Notes: a model not told the origin generated them from the letters alone. Shown: positions 37,101-48,551, counted from the first letter of the stretch. The stretch: 64,000 nucleotides of DNA from Aphelocoma coerulescens (GCF_041296385.1 NC_091020.1:34421001-34485000), one strand, 5' to 3'. Made by a program: numbers and translations.

Positions 37101-38599
37101 GGAAAGCCCAATCCTACTGCCTGCAGCTCGGAATAGAGTTATTTCATGTTTTAAAAATAACCTTTAATTTTTCATAGATAATTTTGGGATGAAAGAAACA
37201 AGCAAGTTGTCACTATACCTCCTGCTTGAAACTCCAAATTTTCAATCCATTCCAGCTTTTTCAGAAGTGAATTAGATTTTTAATCAGATATTTACCCAAT
37301 AAGCTACATCAGCTCTTCCTCTGTGGAGGAATTTTATCTGTTGGCTTTAGAATACAAGGAAAACTGAATATGAGGTCAGGATCCATCGAATCACTGAGGG
37401 GAATCTCTTCATCTGACAACCCTGCTTTGTTCTTTCCATGGGTTTTTTCATCCCTTTTTTCATCCCTCACATAATTTTCATTTATTTCCCAAAAATTATT
37501 GCCACAAAGACTTCCCCCCCAAAACCTGAGGGTTTTAAGAGCTGGATATTGAACTCTATAAATTCCACTGCTTGCAGCTCATTCGGTTGACTTTTCCCAT
37601 GACAAGAGGTTATGTGGTTTTAATGGAATATTAGTAGTGTGGCTACATTAAATGCCATTTAAAACCTCTTTCAAAGTGGTATTGACTGTGTTGAAATGAG
37701 ACTGTGGAGATATCCTAGTGATGGGAAATAGGTGTGAATATCGTATTTTCATCACAGAATTTTCAAACTGATGCAGAAAACGCTTTTTTATATATATATA
37801 TATATTAAAAAACCCTATTAAAAATTATCATATTGTTCTGAGTGGATTTGCCTTTTTATGCAAAAGAGCTAAAAATAGACTCGTTGATATATTAACAACA
37901 AAGAAAAATATCCCAAGTAATTATCAGCTCTGCCCACGTGTTGAAAGCCCATTTTGTCCCGTAGCTGTTTCAATCAATACACTATTTATTTTCAAATAAC
38001 CATGTGCTAAGGACCATTTGGACACAGAGCCCATAAATACACATTACCTCATTATCGACCCTCTCTGGCCACTGCTGCATTATTAACATTTCACTAAAAG
38101 AAGCAATCAAGCCATAAACAGGAGGAATTTCTAGAGTTATTATGCCCTGAAATATTTTTGCAGGGATGGCCAGGCCTGGGATTTTACCCCCAAGAATTAC
38201 TTTTCTCTTTGATATTCCTTACAAAGAGGTAAATGTAACCACTAGCCAGTGAAACGGGAGGAAATGCAATATTTGCAAAGAGGGAATGTACACAGGACAG
38301 TTAAACTCTATTTTTTATCCAGGGATTATCACTTGCACATACATGAGAATGCTGAATTTCAGTTCCAAAGCACCCTATTGTTTTAATCCTAGAAATCCAA
38401 TTTCTGCAGTTGCTCAGTAGGCTGGAAAAGGAACCAATGAGCCAACCAAGGGCTGGGAGCAGAATCCCTTTGCTCGGGGTAGGACAGCAGTGTGCAGGGC
38501 CATCTTCATGCAGCTCATGCAGGGAAATTCTCCTCCTCCGGGGCTGTGGGATGACTGATGGCTTTCCCATAAAAGACGAGCTACTGGGGGCAATAGCAA
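37101..38599. other. Unique AT-rich non-coding sequence
   Basis: Contains (TA)n at 37789-37805 and the dense A/T stretch around it. A 164-codon minus frame at 38301-38795 extends into the next interval and has no recognisable domain. Confidence 0.55.
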
Positions 38600-38662
38600 A
38601 GGCTGCCGTGGCAAATTGCCAAGAGCTGGAGGGCTGCACCTCATTTGCATGTAAATTTACAT
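38600..38662. promoter_or_regulatory. NFI palindrome plus POU octamer cluster
   Basis: A full NFI site, TGGC-N5-GCCA, spans 38609-38621. A perfect octamer ATTTGCAT lies at 38643-38650 and abuts the perfect palindrome GTAAATTTAC (38651-38660). All are within about 50 bases of otherwise unremarkable DNA. The site matches are direct; their use as an enhancer is inference. Confidence 0.35.
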
Positions 38663-39104
38663 TGGTTTTAAAGCCATGAAGGAGTGCACTGGTAGTACTT
38701 GAATATTTCTTGATAGGTTTGTCAGCGCTGTGTGATCTCCAGAAATAAAAACCTGGCTGTGAGCAGCCTGGTTGCCCTCCGTGCCTTTGGGCCATGTCCT
38801 GATCCCATTGATCTTGGCAGAGGGTGCTCAGCAGCCCCAGGACCCCTCAGCTTCAATCCCTGCTCCCTCCACCATCACCCCAGTGCTGGTTACCATCATT
38901 TCATTGTCCCATCACTAAGGGCAGGTGCCATGTCCATCCATGCCTGGTGAGATCCAGATCCTCACCTCAGGCTAAGCCAAGCCCAAACCAGCCCCAGTGG
39001 TACCACAGGAATAAAATCATTGGGGTAGAGACACTGTATTAAACTGATGAGTTTGCAAAATACACCCCCATGCTTATGATCAGTAAGAATATAATGAGTT
39101 TATG
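38663..39104. other. Unique non-coding sequence
   Basis: No supported feature apart from C-rich composition at 38770-38990. Confidence 0.5.
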
Positions 39105-39321
39105 GTAGGTTTAGATGGAACATTGGGAAGGAACTGTTCCCTGGGAGGGTGGGCAGGCCCTGGCACAGGGTGCCCAGAGCAGCTGGGGCTGCCCCTGGAT
39201 CCCTGGCAGTGTCCAAGGCCAGGCTGGACAACCTGGGATAGTGGAAAATGTCCCTGCCCACGGGAGGGGATGGAATGAAATGGTCTCCAAGGTCCTTTCC
39301 AACCCACACCAGTCTGTGGTA
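39105..39321 (+). mobile_element. CR1 LINE 3' fragment (plus)
   Basis: Begins TAGGTTTAGATGGAACATTGGG and carries the approximately 70-bp block shared with five other copies (39139-39211, GGGCAGGCCCTGGCACAGGG and CAGCTGGGGCTGCCCC within it). It lacks about 15 bp in the AGGCTGGACA-GGGGCTGGGAGCAG region, reaches CCAACCCACACC, and ends without a clear octamer. Confidence 0.92.
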
Positions 39322-40194
39322 CCCCGTATCTGCATTCCTCCATCCATGTGCTGGCACAGGGATGCGGCTCGGGAAGGATTAAGCCCATTTTGCATAAAAC
39401 CAATTGCAACAAGTGAGGGGAGAAGGTGTGGGGGGGTGCAAAGTGGAAAATTACTGAGGGAAGGAAAAGAAGATTGAGAGGACAGAGGCCGGTCCCTGTG
39501 CCAGCTGCTCTGCAGAGGAAGAAAATGGGAGGGATGAGTTCAAATCTTTGGATTTCAGATTTGGACTGAGGCTGGGGATAATGCAGAAGCTTCCTGGCAG
39601 ATTGGGCATCTGACGGCAGGAGCTGCAGTCAAGGTGATCTTCTGGGTAGCTGCTGCATTCACTTTATTTCCAAAGCTTGCATTCATGCTCCTGCTGTCAA
39701 TAAAAATCCCTGCCTGAATAGATAAGCCAGAGCCCCGTATCTCATTAAGCCTGAGAATTCAATCCTCTGCTTCAAGCTCTGTGCTCCTATGCTACTTTAC
39801 ATCATTAAGAAATATTGCCCAAGCTGATCCCCTAAATCCTTGTATTAGCCAGCACAATTAAATCTAATATGGATGGAAAAATGGGAGCTAGTGGGACTTC
39901 TCCATGGTGTGAATTCCAGGTACATCCCCGTGTATGGGACTGAAAAGTGCACAAGCAACAAGTTAGAAATGAGACACTTATAAGCCCTGAGTCATTCTAT
40001 TTAAATAGCTTAAGAAAATGCCAAGACTTTCTCAGGATGAATTGTGGAATACCTTGAAGTGAGACCATAAATCCCAATGCTGTCACTCTTTTTCTCCGAG
40101 GAGTTATTAAGTGAACCATCCAAAATAAAAAGTCAGGCTGTCGAGCTCCTGCGGTTTTGTTTCTCTGTCAGACACAAACTTGGTGACTTCTGAG
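39322..40194. other. Unique non-coding sequence
   Basis: No gene or repeat is recognised. Confidence 0.55.
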
Positions 40195-40370
40195 TTTTAA
40201 AACAATGGCCTAAACGTGCCAACCATTAGCACTGGTACTTAATGAGATTCGCAGATAACCCCTTAACAGAATATGTAGTGATTAAGTCAATTTAAATGAT
40301 TCATCTCCACTGCAGCCTGTGAGACTTGTACATAACAGCCATTTGCATAGCAATAACAATCTCCATTTCT
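40195..40370. promoter_or_regulatory. Octamer and SOX motif cluster
   Basis: AACAATGG (40201-40208) is a consensus SOX site. Downstream, ATTTGCAT (40341-40348, perfect octamer) is followed six bases later by AACAAT (40355-40360). TTAATGAG and GATTAAG homeodomain-type words lie between. These are candidate enhancer sites without direct proof of function. Confidence 0.3.
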
Positions 40371-40651
40371 CCGCACAGGACAGGTTTATAAGGATATTTC
40401 CAACCTTAATGATGTCTGCTTAGAAGGTTTTTTTCACTCCTTTTTGCCAGATGCTTATCCTGGTAGGGCAAGGTCTCAGGGCAAGGCATCCCCTCGTGCA
40501 GGGCCACAAATGAGTCGGTGAGGAGGAGCATTCCCAGCCTGGCTGTGAAGAGGCTCCGGGGGGGGGGGGTGGAATTTTATTTGTGTGACATTCCTGGGAT
40601 TGGTGTGTGGCCAGAGCATCCCCATCAGCTCTGCACTTTCGCACATGCCTG

Positions 40652-40682
<31 letters not shown>

Positions 40683-40967
40683 CTGCCCTAATGAGCCCAG
40701 CTCCAACCACTGTCAGCCCAAATTAAGCCAGGACTGGAGTTGGGTCCAAGGGAACTGCTAAACTCCCTCCAGCTTCCCAAGGTGCAAGATCAGATCCTCA
40801 CAGATCTGAGATAAATCAAAGGGGGAAGCTCTGCCAAGTGAATCCCTGGCAGGATGGTGTTCTCTGGAAGATCCTGGAGCAGCCTGGCCAAGGCTCCGCG
40901 GCGGAGGTGGCACCGCAGGGTTGTGTAACATCCCCTCCCCGCTCCCCCAGCCCAGGCAACCCATCAC
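40371..40967. other. Unique sequence with G-run and CA repeat
   Basis: Holds G12 (40558-40569) and the CA repeat listed separately. The DNA near 40.85-40.95 kb is GC-rich. No gene is supported; a minus frame across the CA repeat reads Cys-Val and is an artefact. Confidence 0.55.
40654..40677. repeat. (CA)12 microsatellite
   Basis: A pure CA dinucleotide run of about 24 bases. It is likely length-polymorphic. Confidence 0.95.
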
Positions 40968-41130
40968 TAATTGAAATTGCTTCTCCCCAGCTGACCCAGA
41001 GCCACACGGATTAAACCAGATCTCGGAATGCTAATTACACGACATCATTTTCCCAATTATTCTTAAAATTGGATTATGTACCAGGAGATGGGGTGTTTGA
41101 AGCAGCCACTAATGAGCAAATCATGCATAA
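40968..41130. promoter_or_regulatory. Homeodomain-motif cluster
   Basis: Six homeodomain cores fall within about 145 bases: TAAT (40968-40971), GGATTA (41008-41013), TAATTA (41032-41037), ATTA (41056-41059), GGATTA (41071-41076) and TAAT (41110-41113). The inverted repeat CCAATT (41053-41058) and AATTGG (41067-41072) flanks an AT-rich centre. Such clusters are typical of developmental enhancers, but AT-rich DNA also produces them by chance. Confidence 0.25.
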
Positions 41131-43149
41131 AAAACTTGTTTGTTATGTTGGTGATTGAACAAAATAAGGTTGCAGGCGTGAAGTCGTGTCCAAATAAACA
41201 AAAGAAACCAAAGAGATTCCAAGAGTAGCACCAAACTGGAATTTAGGGAGCTTCAAAAGCCATGGCAAAGCCAGAGAATGGGTTTTTCTTCCTTTTTCTC
41301 CCATTGTTCAGTGAAAGCTGTTTCTGGGTTATTGGGTGTTTCAGGGTATTTTCCCAAGAAATTATTATGTTATCTAAGTGACCAAGTAGTTTATAATCCA
41401 TTTTCAAACGTTTCTGTGGAGCTTAAGAACATAAATCTGATTATCAAAGAGGCTCCACTATTGCATTTGTCTCTGCTTGCCCCACCTTTCTGATGTAATC
41501 AAGAGTGACACAGAAATTTAATTGCTCCAAGTAGTCTCTATATTGCAGCAGCCAGAAGTCTTTAGATTCCCTGCACAAATATTATAAAATCTCGTTTTAG
41601 TCCCTTTGTGCTGTTCTGGCTGAACAGTTTTGCTGTGATTCCAGGGCAGTTCAGGAGAATATTCCAAATGGGTTTCCAATCCCTAAATAAATCTGGGGAG
41701 CTGTCAACCCACACCTGTCTGTCTGTCTCTCCACCATCACAATGCCTGAAAACATTCATTGCTAATTTATCCCCAGTATTCTTATAATTCAATTTCACAG
41801 CCTGTTTCAGCGCTGGTTCTTTTTTCCCCTCATGGATTTAAGACAATTATTGCTTAAGAAACCAAACAAAAACCCAACAGAAACCAAGTCATGTATGCAG
41901 GGTGTAAAAAAAAGAAAGTTTCCGGGGCAATTGCCCCAAAGCTTCAGATTTAAATTTACAAGTAGGAAGTAATACTCCCTCTCAATACAGGATGTTTAAG
42001 TCCAAATTGGCTTAGCTTTAAATCTAAACTTTTTGAGTATCATTCCTAACAGAGGAACTCCGAGCACCTTGAAATAACCCTTTTTCCTCTTCAAAGGACA
42101 TAAATAAAAAAAAAGGTTTTCAAAAACTCAGGATATTTTTACTCCCTGGACTGATAAAGCCAGTGAGTTGCCTGTGCACTGTTCTTTCCTCCTTCACAAG
42201 TCTCCTTACCATTTTCAAGGTCTCTATTGCCCACAATTAAAAAAAAACCTCATATAATTACCACAATAATTATTTTCTGATATAAAAATTCTGTTATAAG
42301 TTTGAAACGTACATTACAAGTCTATTCTGATATTAAAAAGAAGATATATAGCAAGAAAAGAATGAAATTATAATGCACTTTGTAGCAACAATCAGTATCT
42401 TTGAGTCAATTTCCCACTTACATTTTCAAACCCTTTTCTCTGGTAAACCTTAAGAAAAGGCTTCCACAGCAACAGAGACAAGGTCTGGCTCACATTGCAA
42501 GGAATCCTAACAAAAATGTAAATGAGAAAAGAACAGGGGTTGATTATTTATTTTTAAGTTATTTGAATGAGGCACATTAACCTCAGTGGGAAAAAAAAAA
42601 AAATCCAGTGTTTTTCTTCAGCCCAACGATGAATCAAAAGAAAATAACATATCCTGTTAATTGCTCCCTGTTATTCTCACAGTTTCAGTGGAGTGCAGTG
42701 GTAGAGGGAAATTCTTGTTTTTAAACTGAGAGAGAAAGTTTTGTTTCCTCCTGGTTAAACAGCAAAAGGAAAGTGAAAGAGTTTTCTGCCACCAAGCTGG
42801 GTGGCCAAGATTTGACCTAGAAGATGCATTTGTGTCATCACCTCATCTTCTGGGCTCTGGGGCCCAGAGTGAGTGCCCAGGAATGAATCCAGAAGGCACC
42901 AGCACCCCACCAGGGTTCCCCCTGGGTGTATTAAGGGAAATTACTTGGCACCAAGGACAGAAAGGACAACAATGGGCACAGTCAGAGCCCTTTGCAGGTC
43001 CGTGGGTCCATCTTTGAGCGTGTCCTGCTGCAGCCAGGGCAGCCAGCAAGGCCCTGAGGCTGGGGTTGAATTCCCAACAGGATTTCATCTCATCTTAGTG
43101 CTTTTTGGAGGTTCAGCAGCCAATCCAGGTGCTCTCAGTGAGGTTTTAT
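41131..43149. other. Unique AT-rich non-coding sequence
   Basis: No gene or mobile element is recognised. A-runs occur at 41907-41913, 42108-42115, 42240-42247 and about 42590-42602. Frames at 42.8-43.2 kb lack domains; the longest plus one enters CR1 sequence. Confidence 0.55.
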
Positions 43150-43247
43150 CAATCTGGGCTATGGAAGTGTCGCTGCCCATGGCAGGGGGTGGGACAAAAC
43201 AGGCTTTAAGGTCCCTCCCAACCCAAACAATTCCATGATTCTGTGGT
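43150..43247 (+). mobile_element. CR1 LINE 3' end (plus)
   Basis: CAATCTGGGCTATGGAAGTGTCGCTGCCC is a diverged form of the CCTGGGATAGTGGGAGGTGTCCCTGCCC block. GGTCCCTCCCAACCCAAACAATTCCATGATTCTGTGG follows, with two terminal octamers (TTCCATGATTCTGTGG) intact. Confidence 0.9.
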
Positions 43248-44262
43248 GACATTCCTTTGACTCTTGTGCCTGGCAGTGCTGGTTGCCTTTGACAGGGAGC
43301 TTTGGAGAAGAGCAAAGCAGTCTCAACAATTAAACACCTCCAATAAAATGATTTAATGGTCTTTTTTCCCATAGATGATTTCAGTTTCCATAGTTTCAGG
43401 TTAAATGAAACCTGGCAGCTCTTTAGAGTTTTCAAGCTGCTGTAGGGATGGGAGGAAGGTGGTCACCAGACCATCAGTGTGAGCGATGTCAGATCCCAAC
43501 CACCTACATATTTTCCCACAGGATTTAGTTTTTCTTGTTCTGGTGACTGTCATGGAGCTCATTTCTGAGGACTTCTCTGAGACAAACAAGATGAAGAAGG
43601 TGGCAAAGCACTGGCTTCAGTGCCATCATTTTGCATCCACTTAAAGGACTGTCTCACTTCTGGTTTTTGTTTTCTCCTTCTTTCTGTCTAACATTCCTCC
43701 TTTTTGCTTCCTGTTCGCTTTTTCAATTCTCAATAATTGCATATAAAAACCCTATAAATGCTTTTTTGTCCCCTTACATTTTACCTTCTAGGTAACACAG
43801 CACTGCTTCGCTTACCTTCCTGGTAGAACTTCAAAAAACCCCACTGTTTGAGGCAATTCACAGTTCCTGAGACCCTTAAAAAGGAACAAAACCAGAAAAC
43901 CTCTTGCTACCTGCAGTTCCTTCCCTGCACATAACCTCTCTGCCCCTAAGCTGCTCCTTCCTGTACCTTTGGAATCAGAACTTGGCAAAGCCAGGCTGAG
44001 CAGACCTGGAGGCGTGGGAGCAGGGCCCTACAGAGGCACCAACTCCCCGGCCAGCAGCTGGGAGAGATTGTTGTTGGAACAAGAAGTTGCATAACTCTCA
44101 TCTGTTGTGTGTATTTTTCCATGGTCCTTGGAGGCTCCGTGAGGGCACGGTGAGGGAGATGTCAGGCAGAGAGCAGGAGAAATTAGTTTAGAGTGAAATA
44201 AGGGCTGTCTGCAAAAACAACCTTTCCATCCCATCAGGGAAGTCACTGCCTGCCAGAGGAAC
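43248..44262. other. Unique non-coding sequence
   Basis: No supported feature; mixed composition with short open frames. Confidence 0.55.
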
Positions 44263-44715
44263 TACAGAATGGTTTGGGTTGGAAAAGATCTTAAAGATCA
44301 TCCACTTCCAACCCCTTGCCATGTGCAGGGACACCTCCCACTGTCCCAGGCTGCTCCAAGCCCTGACCAACCTGGCCTTGGGCACTGCCAGGGATCCAGG
44401 GGCAGCCCCAGCTGCTCTGGGCACCCTGTGCCAGGGCCTGCCCACCCTCCCAGGGAACAATTCCTGCCCAATATCCCATCCAGCCCTGCCCTCTGTCAGT
44501 GCAAAGCCATTCCCTGTGTCCTGTCCCTCCAGCCCTTGTCCCCAGTCCCTCTGCAGCTCTCCTGGAGCCCCTTTAGGCACTGGAAGGGGCTCTGAGGTCT
44601 CCCAGGAGCCTTCTCCTCTCCAGGTGAGCACCTCCAGCTCTGCCAGCCTGGCTCCAGAGGGGCTCCAGCCCCTGGTGCAGTTCGTGGCCTCCTCTGGCAT
44701 TTGGACAATTTCTCA
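44263..44715 (-). mobile_element. CR1 LINE, long 3' fragment (minus)
   Basis: Runs from TACAGAATGGTTTGGGTTGG (the CR1 3' end) through the shared block (about 44383-44457), then CAAAGCCATTCCCTGTGTCC, CTTGTCCCCAGTCCC and CCAGGTGAGCACCTCCAGC, to GTGGCCTCCTCTGGCATTTGGA. About 450 bp are kept, so it reaches into the antisense of the ORF2 C-terminus. The plus-strand frame of 152 codons and minus frame of 170 codons across it are repeat-derived and do not encode a host protein. Confidence 0.95.
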
Positions 44716-46740
44716 AATCTTCACCAGTTCAAGGTGAAGGCTCTGTGCAAAGAACACCAGTCCTGGCTGTGGATCTTACAGACCCTGTGCCTCTTATTTG
44801 AAGCTTTACCCTCATAGCAAAGTGTGACCAAGCCTTGGAGAAGCTGTCCCACAGAGATGACACTGGTGCCATCCCAACCTAAATCCCAACAGAGCTGCAT
44901 TTGCCAACAATTTCTGCTGACACAGGATGGATATTACCTGCCCCGTAACTCTCCCTCGTGTCACTGTATTTCACTGACACTAGTGAGCTGCTGCAGTTAT
45001 TTTTTTAAATGGTTTGCAAGAAAAGATTGTCATCAATATTTAAAATTAACATTTTCCATGAAAATTTAATTGTGTGCTATGGTGGTTTTATTCTAATCTA
45101 GTCAGCAATCTTCAGACAGTCCCAAAAGGCAGCAACAGCATCCCAAGTGATCAATTTTTTCCTTGCATTTTCTTTGCTTGGAACTACTTTATCATTTAAA
45201 AATGTTTTGTTTAGAAACCCAGATTTACCTTCTGCCTCATCATTGCCATTCCATTATGCTCTCTATGTGTAAACAGAGTGTACTTCAAAGAGCATATATC
45301 ATTATTAATAGTTAATAAAAGAAATGGAAATAAAAGCTCCACAAGCTGGTCCTGTAGCTGGGAAACAATTCCCTGCACTTTATGGGAAAGGCTCTCCTCC
45401 CTGCTAGATGTCCTTGTGAGACGAGATGACTCTTGAAGGGACATAAAAACAACCCCCTATTACTGCACTTACTGGATGTATAATCTTCAAATAATGAGCA
45501 ACAGGATGAAAACAACTCAAAGACGCCTCCTGGAGCATTTTCCCCCTGTCTTGCCAAGGCCAGCAGTTTCCCTTGATTAAGGGTTAGAGGATCAGAGTCC
45601 CAATAAGCAGTTAGCTGTGGAATTGAATCCATGGCACATCTTTCTCCTCTCCCCTGAGCTAACTCTGCTACAAAATGAACCTGGGATATTGATGACTTCA
45701 AAGGAACTGCAAAAGTGAAGCAACAAGCTATGATCAGCCAACATTCCTAAATACTCTGTGACAGAAATACCTTCAGAGGGGGAAGATTTTGAGTCTGTAG
45801 CATTTTACTACAAGGTGCAACGTAGCCTGCAGGGTCCTGTGCCCACCACGCCCAAAGCAGCTGCATGGGAGAGGTGAAATCCAATTTATTCCCATTTTTG
45901 TGAACAGTTTCTAGCTCAGCAGGAGATGCTGTGTGTCATTTATAATCCAGCTCCCCCAAGACACAGGATTTGTGTGGTTTCCATGAATTCCAGCAGCTCC
46001 TTGAGGCCCTGCTGGGAACAGGTTCCCTGGTGCTGGGCAGTCCCCAAACATTTGTATAAATGACATTTGTGAGGCTGAATTTCCCAGTGCACTGCATGTA
46101 CACCTTCATTGCCATTCCATGAGTACAGCCAGCAAGGAGCTGTCTGTTATCCCGTTGGGAATTGAGCAGAAGTCCTTGATCAAAGGACAAATACCTTTAT
46201 ATTCAGTGATTCCCAAATCATTCTCTTGAAAAGCTTTACCACCAGCAGATGGTTTTGGTGGTGGGATATTTATTTAGCTGCCCATATTGCTCTCCTCACA
46301 TCAGCGACAGGCTCATTTTCCCTCTACTTAATTAAGATTACCTTCAAAGAGACCCTTTTACAAACAAATTAGGGTTATCTGACTCAGAGTTTAAAATGGA
46401 GCAGTGTTTGATCAATGCAATCGATTGAAGAGATCTAAACTCATCTCTGGGATGCTCTGTCCCTGTCTTGGAAAGTTTTTAATGCCTTGCTGAAGCAGAG
46501 GTTGAAGTGTGTGGCAGCCTCTGGCCTCTTACAACATCGACTGGGCACTTCTAAATGAGGCAAACAGCACTGGAAAACCTTCCAGTGGGGCCACTCCCTT
46601 TAAATAACGCTGTGTGGAAGTGAGGTGGGAAACCTGGAATGCTTTTAGGAGGATCAGGGATCATGGAGAAGATGGTGCTGATTACAAGACAAATGCTCAT
46701 GTGTTTTTAGCTTGCACAGGATGCAGTTTGGCATTAAAAG
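44716..46740. other. Unique non-coding sequence
   Basis: No gene or repeat is recognised. The longest frame (129 codons, minus, 45312-45701) shows no domain and lacks support. Confidence 0.55.
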
Positions 46741-46792
46741 AAAATCACAGAAGGAAAAGAAAATCACAGATAAAAGGGAAATCACAGAACTC
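46741..46792. repeat. Three AAATCACAG words beside CATC array
   Basis: AAATCACAG occurs three times about 18-20 bases apart at 46742-46787, just before the tetranucleotide array. It resembles the reverse complement of CR1 3' octamers, but no CR1 body follows, so origin is unclear. Confidence 0.5.
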
Positions 46793-46967
46793 TCCATCCA
46801 TCCCTCCATCCCTGTGTCCATACCTCCATCCTTGTGTCCATCCCTCCATCCCTCCCTCCATCCCTGTGTCCATCCATCCCTTTGTCCATCCATCCATCCA
46901 TCAATCCATCCATCCCTCCCTCCATCCCTTTGTCCATCCATCCCTTTGTCCATCCATCCATCCCTAC
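46793..46967. repeat. (CATC)n microsatellite with GTGTC/TTTGTC interruptions
   Basis: About 175 bases of CATC-type units with recurrent interruptions CCCTGTGTC and CCCTTTGTC, giving an irregular higher-order pattern of mixed CATC, CCTC and GTCC words. The repeated His-Pro-Ser and Gly-Trp-Met-Asp frames on the two strands are products of the repeat and not proteins. Confidence 0.95.
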
Positions 46968-47412
46968 CTTAACACCAAGACTGAACTGCAAACACCTTTA
47001 ATTTATTTTTCTTGTCACAACAGGAAATTCAGATGGAGCACGTGAAGATCTATGGAGATTCAGATCCAATGGATAAGATACACTATTAACTTATATTTCT
47101 TGCCTGGAATGCAGTCTTGGAATCGTGAATTTCGTTTGGGATGCTTTGATATAGGACTTTTCAGGCTTGTCCTCATTAAAAAAAATAGAGTTTGCAATAT
47201 ATCAGTGAATTTAAAGGCATTTTAAATATCTCCTCCAGAAAAACTTCTCCAGTTGGTGTAGTCTGAACATTTTATCTGTGAGTGTGAACTTCCTACCCAG
47301 GGAACCTGCATTCCTACAGACATCTCTTATATTCATTTCAAGGTGCAGACAACACTGCACTGCACAGACTTTACTAAAAAGCCCTAATTACACTGCAAAC
47401 CTATGAGCAAAG
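46968..47412. other. Unique non-coding sequence
   Basis: No supported feature. Confidence 0.55.
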
Positions 47413-47649
47413 TCAGCCTAAAGAAGGAGCAGAAGAAAGCAGTAAAAATAAAGTACCTGAAGAGTTACCAGACACACAGGAATTACATCTCTGTCTCACT
47501 AATTCAATACTGCCACCTAATTCCTGACAGTAACTAACAATTTCATGATAGCTGTCCACCAGCTCACCTAGAAATTCTCTTATTCTGGAAGAAAAATAGT
47601 CAGCCTGCTCCTGAGTATGCTTAGAAAAATACTCTCCATGTCTGTGCAT
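47413..47649 (-). CDS. Unrecognised open frame, candidate coding exon
   Basis: A 78-codon minus-strand frame reads like real protein: mixed charge, few low-complexity runs, and a helix-friendly stretch (EYFSKHTQEQADYFSSRIRE, about residues 7-26) followed by GELVDSYHEIVSYCQELGGS. The frame remains open upstream of the ATG to about 47697 through an A13 tract encoding lysines. A consensus-like splice donor, CTAG|GTGAGC, lies inside the frame at about 47571-47580, so a true exon could end there. I see no matching splice acceptor, because the sequence just upstream is A-rich. I do not recognise the family. It could be a lone exon, a pseudogene fragment or chance; chance is the most likely single explanation for a frame of this length. 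Confidence 0.2.
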   Translation of the reverse strand: MHRHGEYFSKHTQEQADYFSSRIREFLGELVDSYHEIVSYCQELGGSIELVRQRCNSCVSGNSSGTLFLLLSSAPSLG

Positions 47650-47668
47650 CTCTAGTCTCTTGTTTCTC

Positions 47669-47681
47669 TTTTTTTTTTTTT
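47669..47681. repeat. T13 homopolymer
   Basis: Thirteen T on the plus strand followed by CAG. On the plus strand this resembles a polypyrimidine tract plus acceptor (TTTCAG), but no open plus-strand exon follows. Confidence 0.9.
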
Positions 47682-47699
47682 CAGTATAAAATGCTCATT

Positions 47700-48551
47700 T
47701 TGCTAAGGAAAAATTAGAGTTTCTGGATAGAATTCCTGCATTTCCAGCATTTGGGAATAAAGGATTCTGGTTCAGGCTGCACGGGGATCCATTTCTATCC
47801 TGTGCCAGTAATCATTTCACTATGATATTGATACCATACATTTTTTGGACGGTTAATTTAGTTCAACTTTATCTATGCCAAGATATCAAGCTGATAATTG
47901 ATCTCCAGCTTTGTTCTGCAGCATTAATTAAGTTTTAGAAAAGCTTACAGATCAATTTATTTGAGTTAATGCAAATCTGCACCTAGAACAACACGGCTCA
48001 GATATTTATCACTCTGCTCTGAGTCCCTTCTCATGCCTCAGCAATTCAGGTTTACATCTGGTTCAAGTTTCTCTAATCTAAAATAAACCAGCATGAAAAA
48101 GCATTTGATTTCTCATTTAGATTCTCGATAGCCTTTTATTGCAAAGATAACATCCCTTATCTGATTTGAAATGCTGAAATTGTTGGGCCAAAAAAAATGA
48201 ATAAAAATGTTGGCACTCCTGAATTCTTGCAACCAACCTGAATTTTATTGGTATTTTAAAAAATGAAAAGCAAATTGGGGTTCTTTTCCACATATGAGAT
48301 AACATAACATTACTTAAGTCATGCTACAGTTCTTGTTAATTTCTATGCTTTAAAAATATTGACTTCAAAGGCATTTAAAGGTTGATGTGAAAACTTTTCA
48401 CTGTGAGGACCTGGCTTGACTTTGCTCTTGCAGAGCCCCTCAGGTGTGGATGGAGATAAAACCATCTCAGGCCAAATCAAATCAGCTACAGCAGCACCAG
48501 GTTTGTTATCTTTTCTAAAAATGCAAAGGGTGGCTGTTTCCAGGGGGATTT
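47700..48551. other. Unique AT-rich non-coding sequence
   Basis: No gene or repeat is recognised. A perfect octamer ATGCAAAT lies at 47969-47976, which is about what chance predicts for a window of this size. Confidence 0.55.

Noticed and set aside
44188..44737. 152- and 170-codon frames around 44.2-44.7 kb
   Set aside because: Both run through CR1. The same peptide words (for example PGPAHPPREQF) recur in frames at 39, 48, 50, 56 and 60 kb because the DNA is the same repeat.
46614..47045. Histidine-proline-serine repeat protein
   Set aside because: It is a translation of the (CATC)n microsatellite.
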